Below the pieces are notes generated by a model. That model was not told the DNA's origin. It did not search any database and saw only the letters and a program-made list of their open reading frames with translations. A program made the position numbers and the translations under genes. From the NCBI GenBank assembly GCA_020846135.1, contig JADLEK010000053.1, positions 62,001-126,000 on the forward strand: DNA of 64,000 bases, written 5' to 3'. This document shows, piece by piece, positions 63,366-64,000 of this stretch (positions are counted from its first letter, which is position 1; every line of letters begins with the position of its first letter). This DNA comes from Gammaproteobacteria bacterium (lineage in GTDB: Bacteria; Pseudomonadota; Gammaproteobacteria; Competibacterales; Competibacteraceae).

Positions 63366-63811
63366 GGGATTTTCGCTGAGCGGAATAGTGTTTCTAAGAC
63401 TTGAGATTCTGTGGGGCGTTCCCGCTACGACGGCATCAACCAGAAATGGATCTGCCTACAGCGGGTTCTGATTCAGGGACAAGAACGGGAGCATTACTCC
63501 GTTGCATCAACCATGACATTCTATTCCACGGCTGACTTCCTGCCTCATCGAGGCTGCCCAGGGGTACGGCTTGGTTTTCGCCACTCAAATTCCCCACGGG
63601 TGGGGACCTTTACGCCGATGAGGCGACCGTATGTTCCCCCAGGCCTCACGCCCTCTCTGCAAGCGTTACTTCCCGCCCAACAGACGGTAGGTCCCTGAGA
63701 ACGGAGAATGTTTTAGATGAAAAGGCCATGAAAGCCAACAAATTTTTCAGTGGCTGTCAGCCCCATGTCAGCTATAATCCTAGGCATTATTCCAACGCAT
63801 AAAGACGATTC
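63366..63811. other. 446-base gap with structured sequence, possible tnpB 3' relic
   Basis: Around 63540-63712 there is a long-range stem, GCCTCATCG (63542-63550) with CGATGAGGC (63616-63624), and a hairpin TCCCCA/TGGGGA (63591-63606). On the minus strand an interrupted frame (GLGEHTVASSA, SPPVGNLSGENQAVPLGSLDEAGS) resembles the C-terminus of IS200/IS605-type TnpB proteins, where the RNA guide overlaps the gene end. This is only a resemblance from memory and in-frame stops are present. A 95-codon plus-strand frame (63411-63698) has no recognised family. Confidence 0.3.
63751..63778 (+). promoter_or_regulatory. Sigma70-type promoter for the MeaB-like gene
   Basis: A perfect TATAAT (63773-63778) with the weak -35 TGGCTG (63751-63756) 16 bases upstream. 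The predicted start of transcription is about 25-30 bases before the ATG at 63812. Confidence 0.5.
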
Positions 63812-64000
63812 ATGAACGACATTAATCAGCGACCCGACTGGGTTCCGGAAAACGCCGGTGCGGAATTCACCACCTCGGTCATGAGCGGCGTCGAAGGCGG
63901 CCATGATGGCCTTCGCGGCCAGGCCAGCATAGCCATGCCGCGTTCTCACACTCCGCGCCGGCGACGGTTGACGGTCGACGAATATGTTGCCGGGGTCCTG
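63812..64000 (+). CDS. N-terminal part of a MeaB-like GTPase
   Basis: 63 codons from ATG 63812 to the window edge. After a variable, low-complexity start the frame reads HTPRRRRLTVDEYVAGVL. This matches the opening helix of MeaB/ArgK-type G proteins (normally followed by AGDR...LARAITLVES). MeaB guards methylmalonyl-CoA mutase and loads its B12 cofactor. The P-loop lies outside the window, so the call rests on one short motif. If right, a methylmalonyl-CoA mutase gene would be expected nearby. Confidence 0.45.
   Translation, partial: MNDINQRPDWVPENAGAEFTTSVMSGVEGGHDGLRGQASIAMPRSHTPRRRRLTVDEYVAGVL

Overview
The window reads as chromosomal DNA from a GC-rich gammaproteobacterium that stores carbon. 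It carries a polyhydroxyalkanoate (PHA) operon with a class III synthase (phaA-phaB-phaR, with phaE-phaC convergent), a glycogen branching enzyme (glgB), a CoA transferase and a fused B12-dependent acyl-CoA mutase (icmF). The combination is what I would expect of a polymer- and glycogen-accumulating lineage such as the Competibacter/Contendobacter group. That placement is inferred from gene content and was not tested. No tRNA, rRNA, intact insertion sequence or CRISPR array was seen.

Layout. 1-3208 (minus strand): 5' part of a FixI/CcoI-type copper P-type ATPase, a PAS-GGDEF diguanylate cyclase and a lipase-like hydrolase. 3209-3858 holds decayed gene remnants, including a VWA-like fragment. 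3859-12270: parE, an ATPase relic, comEC, a CptA/YgfX-like membrane protein, and two overlapping genes for exported proteins (a large alpha-helical protein and a DUF3142 protein). 12373-18145: icmF, a PstS-like binding protein and a chemotaxis receptor. 18521-21635: a small plus-strand cluster (SLAC1 channel, YgaP-like membrane protein, AhpD-like protein, NifX-like protein with a His tail, metallo-beta-lactamase-fold protein). 21597-24582: an HSP90-like ATPase with an overlapping TPR-like partner. 24583-25412 is an AT-rich gap with gene relics. 25413-30696: glgB, a CoA transferase and a SnoaL-like protein.

30919-57295 is the largest block: a type VI secretion system (T6SS) laid out like the Pseudomonas H1-T6SS. 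The minus arm is tssA-tssB-tssC-hcp-tagJ-tssE-tssF-tssG-clpV; the divergent plus arm is tagH-tssK-tssL-tssM-tagF-pppA. Three genes expected in that layout are absent here: tssJ (between tagH and tssK), ppkA (after pppA) and vgrG (after clpV). The place of vgrG is taken by a beta-flower-like protein, three tandem TPR-methyltransferase paralogues and a lone acyl carrier protein. This is the best candidate in the window for an undescribed module.

57360-63365: a good sigma70-type promoter drives phaA-phaB-phaR. The phaE-phaC pair converges on phaR, and PhaE is unusually short. A BepA-type periplasmic protease follows. The last 190 bases begin a gene that looks like the MeaB GTPase, the chaperone of B12-dependent mutases. 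Short palindromic repeats and two arrays of six heptamers lie between genes.
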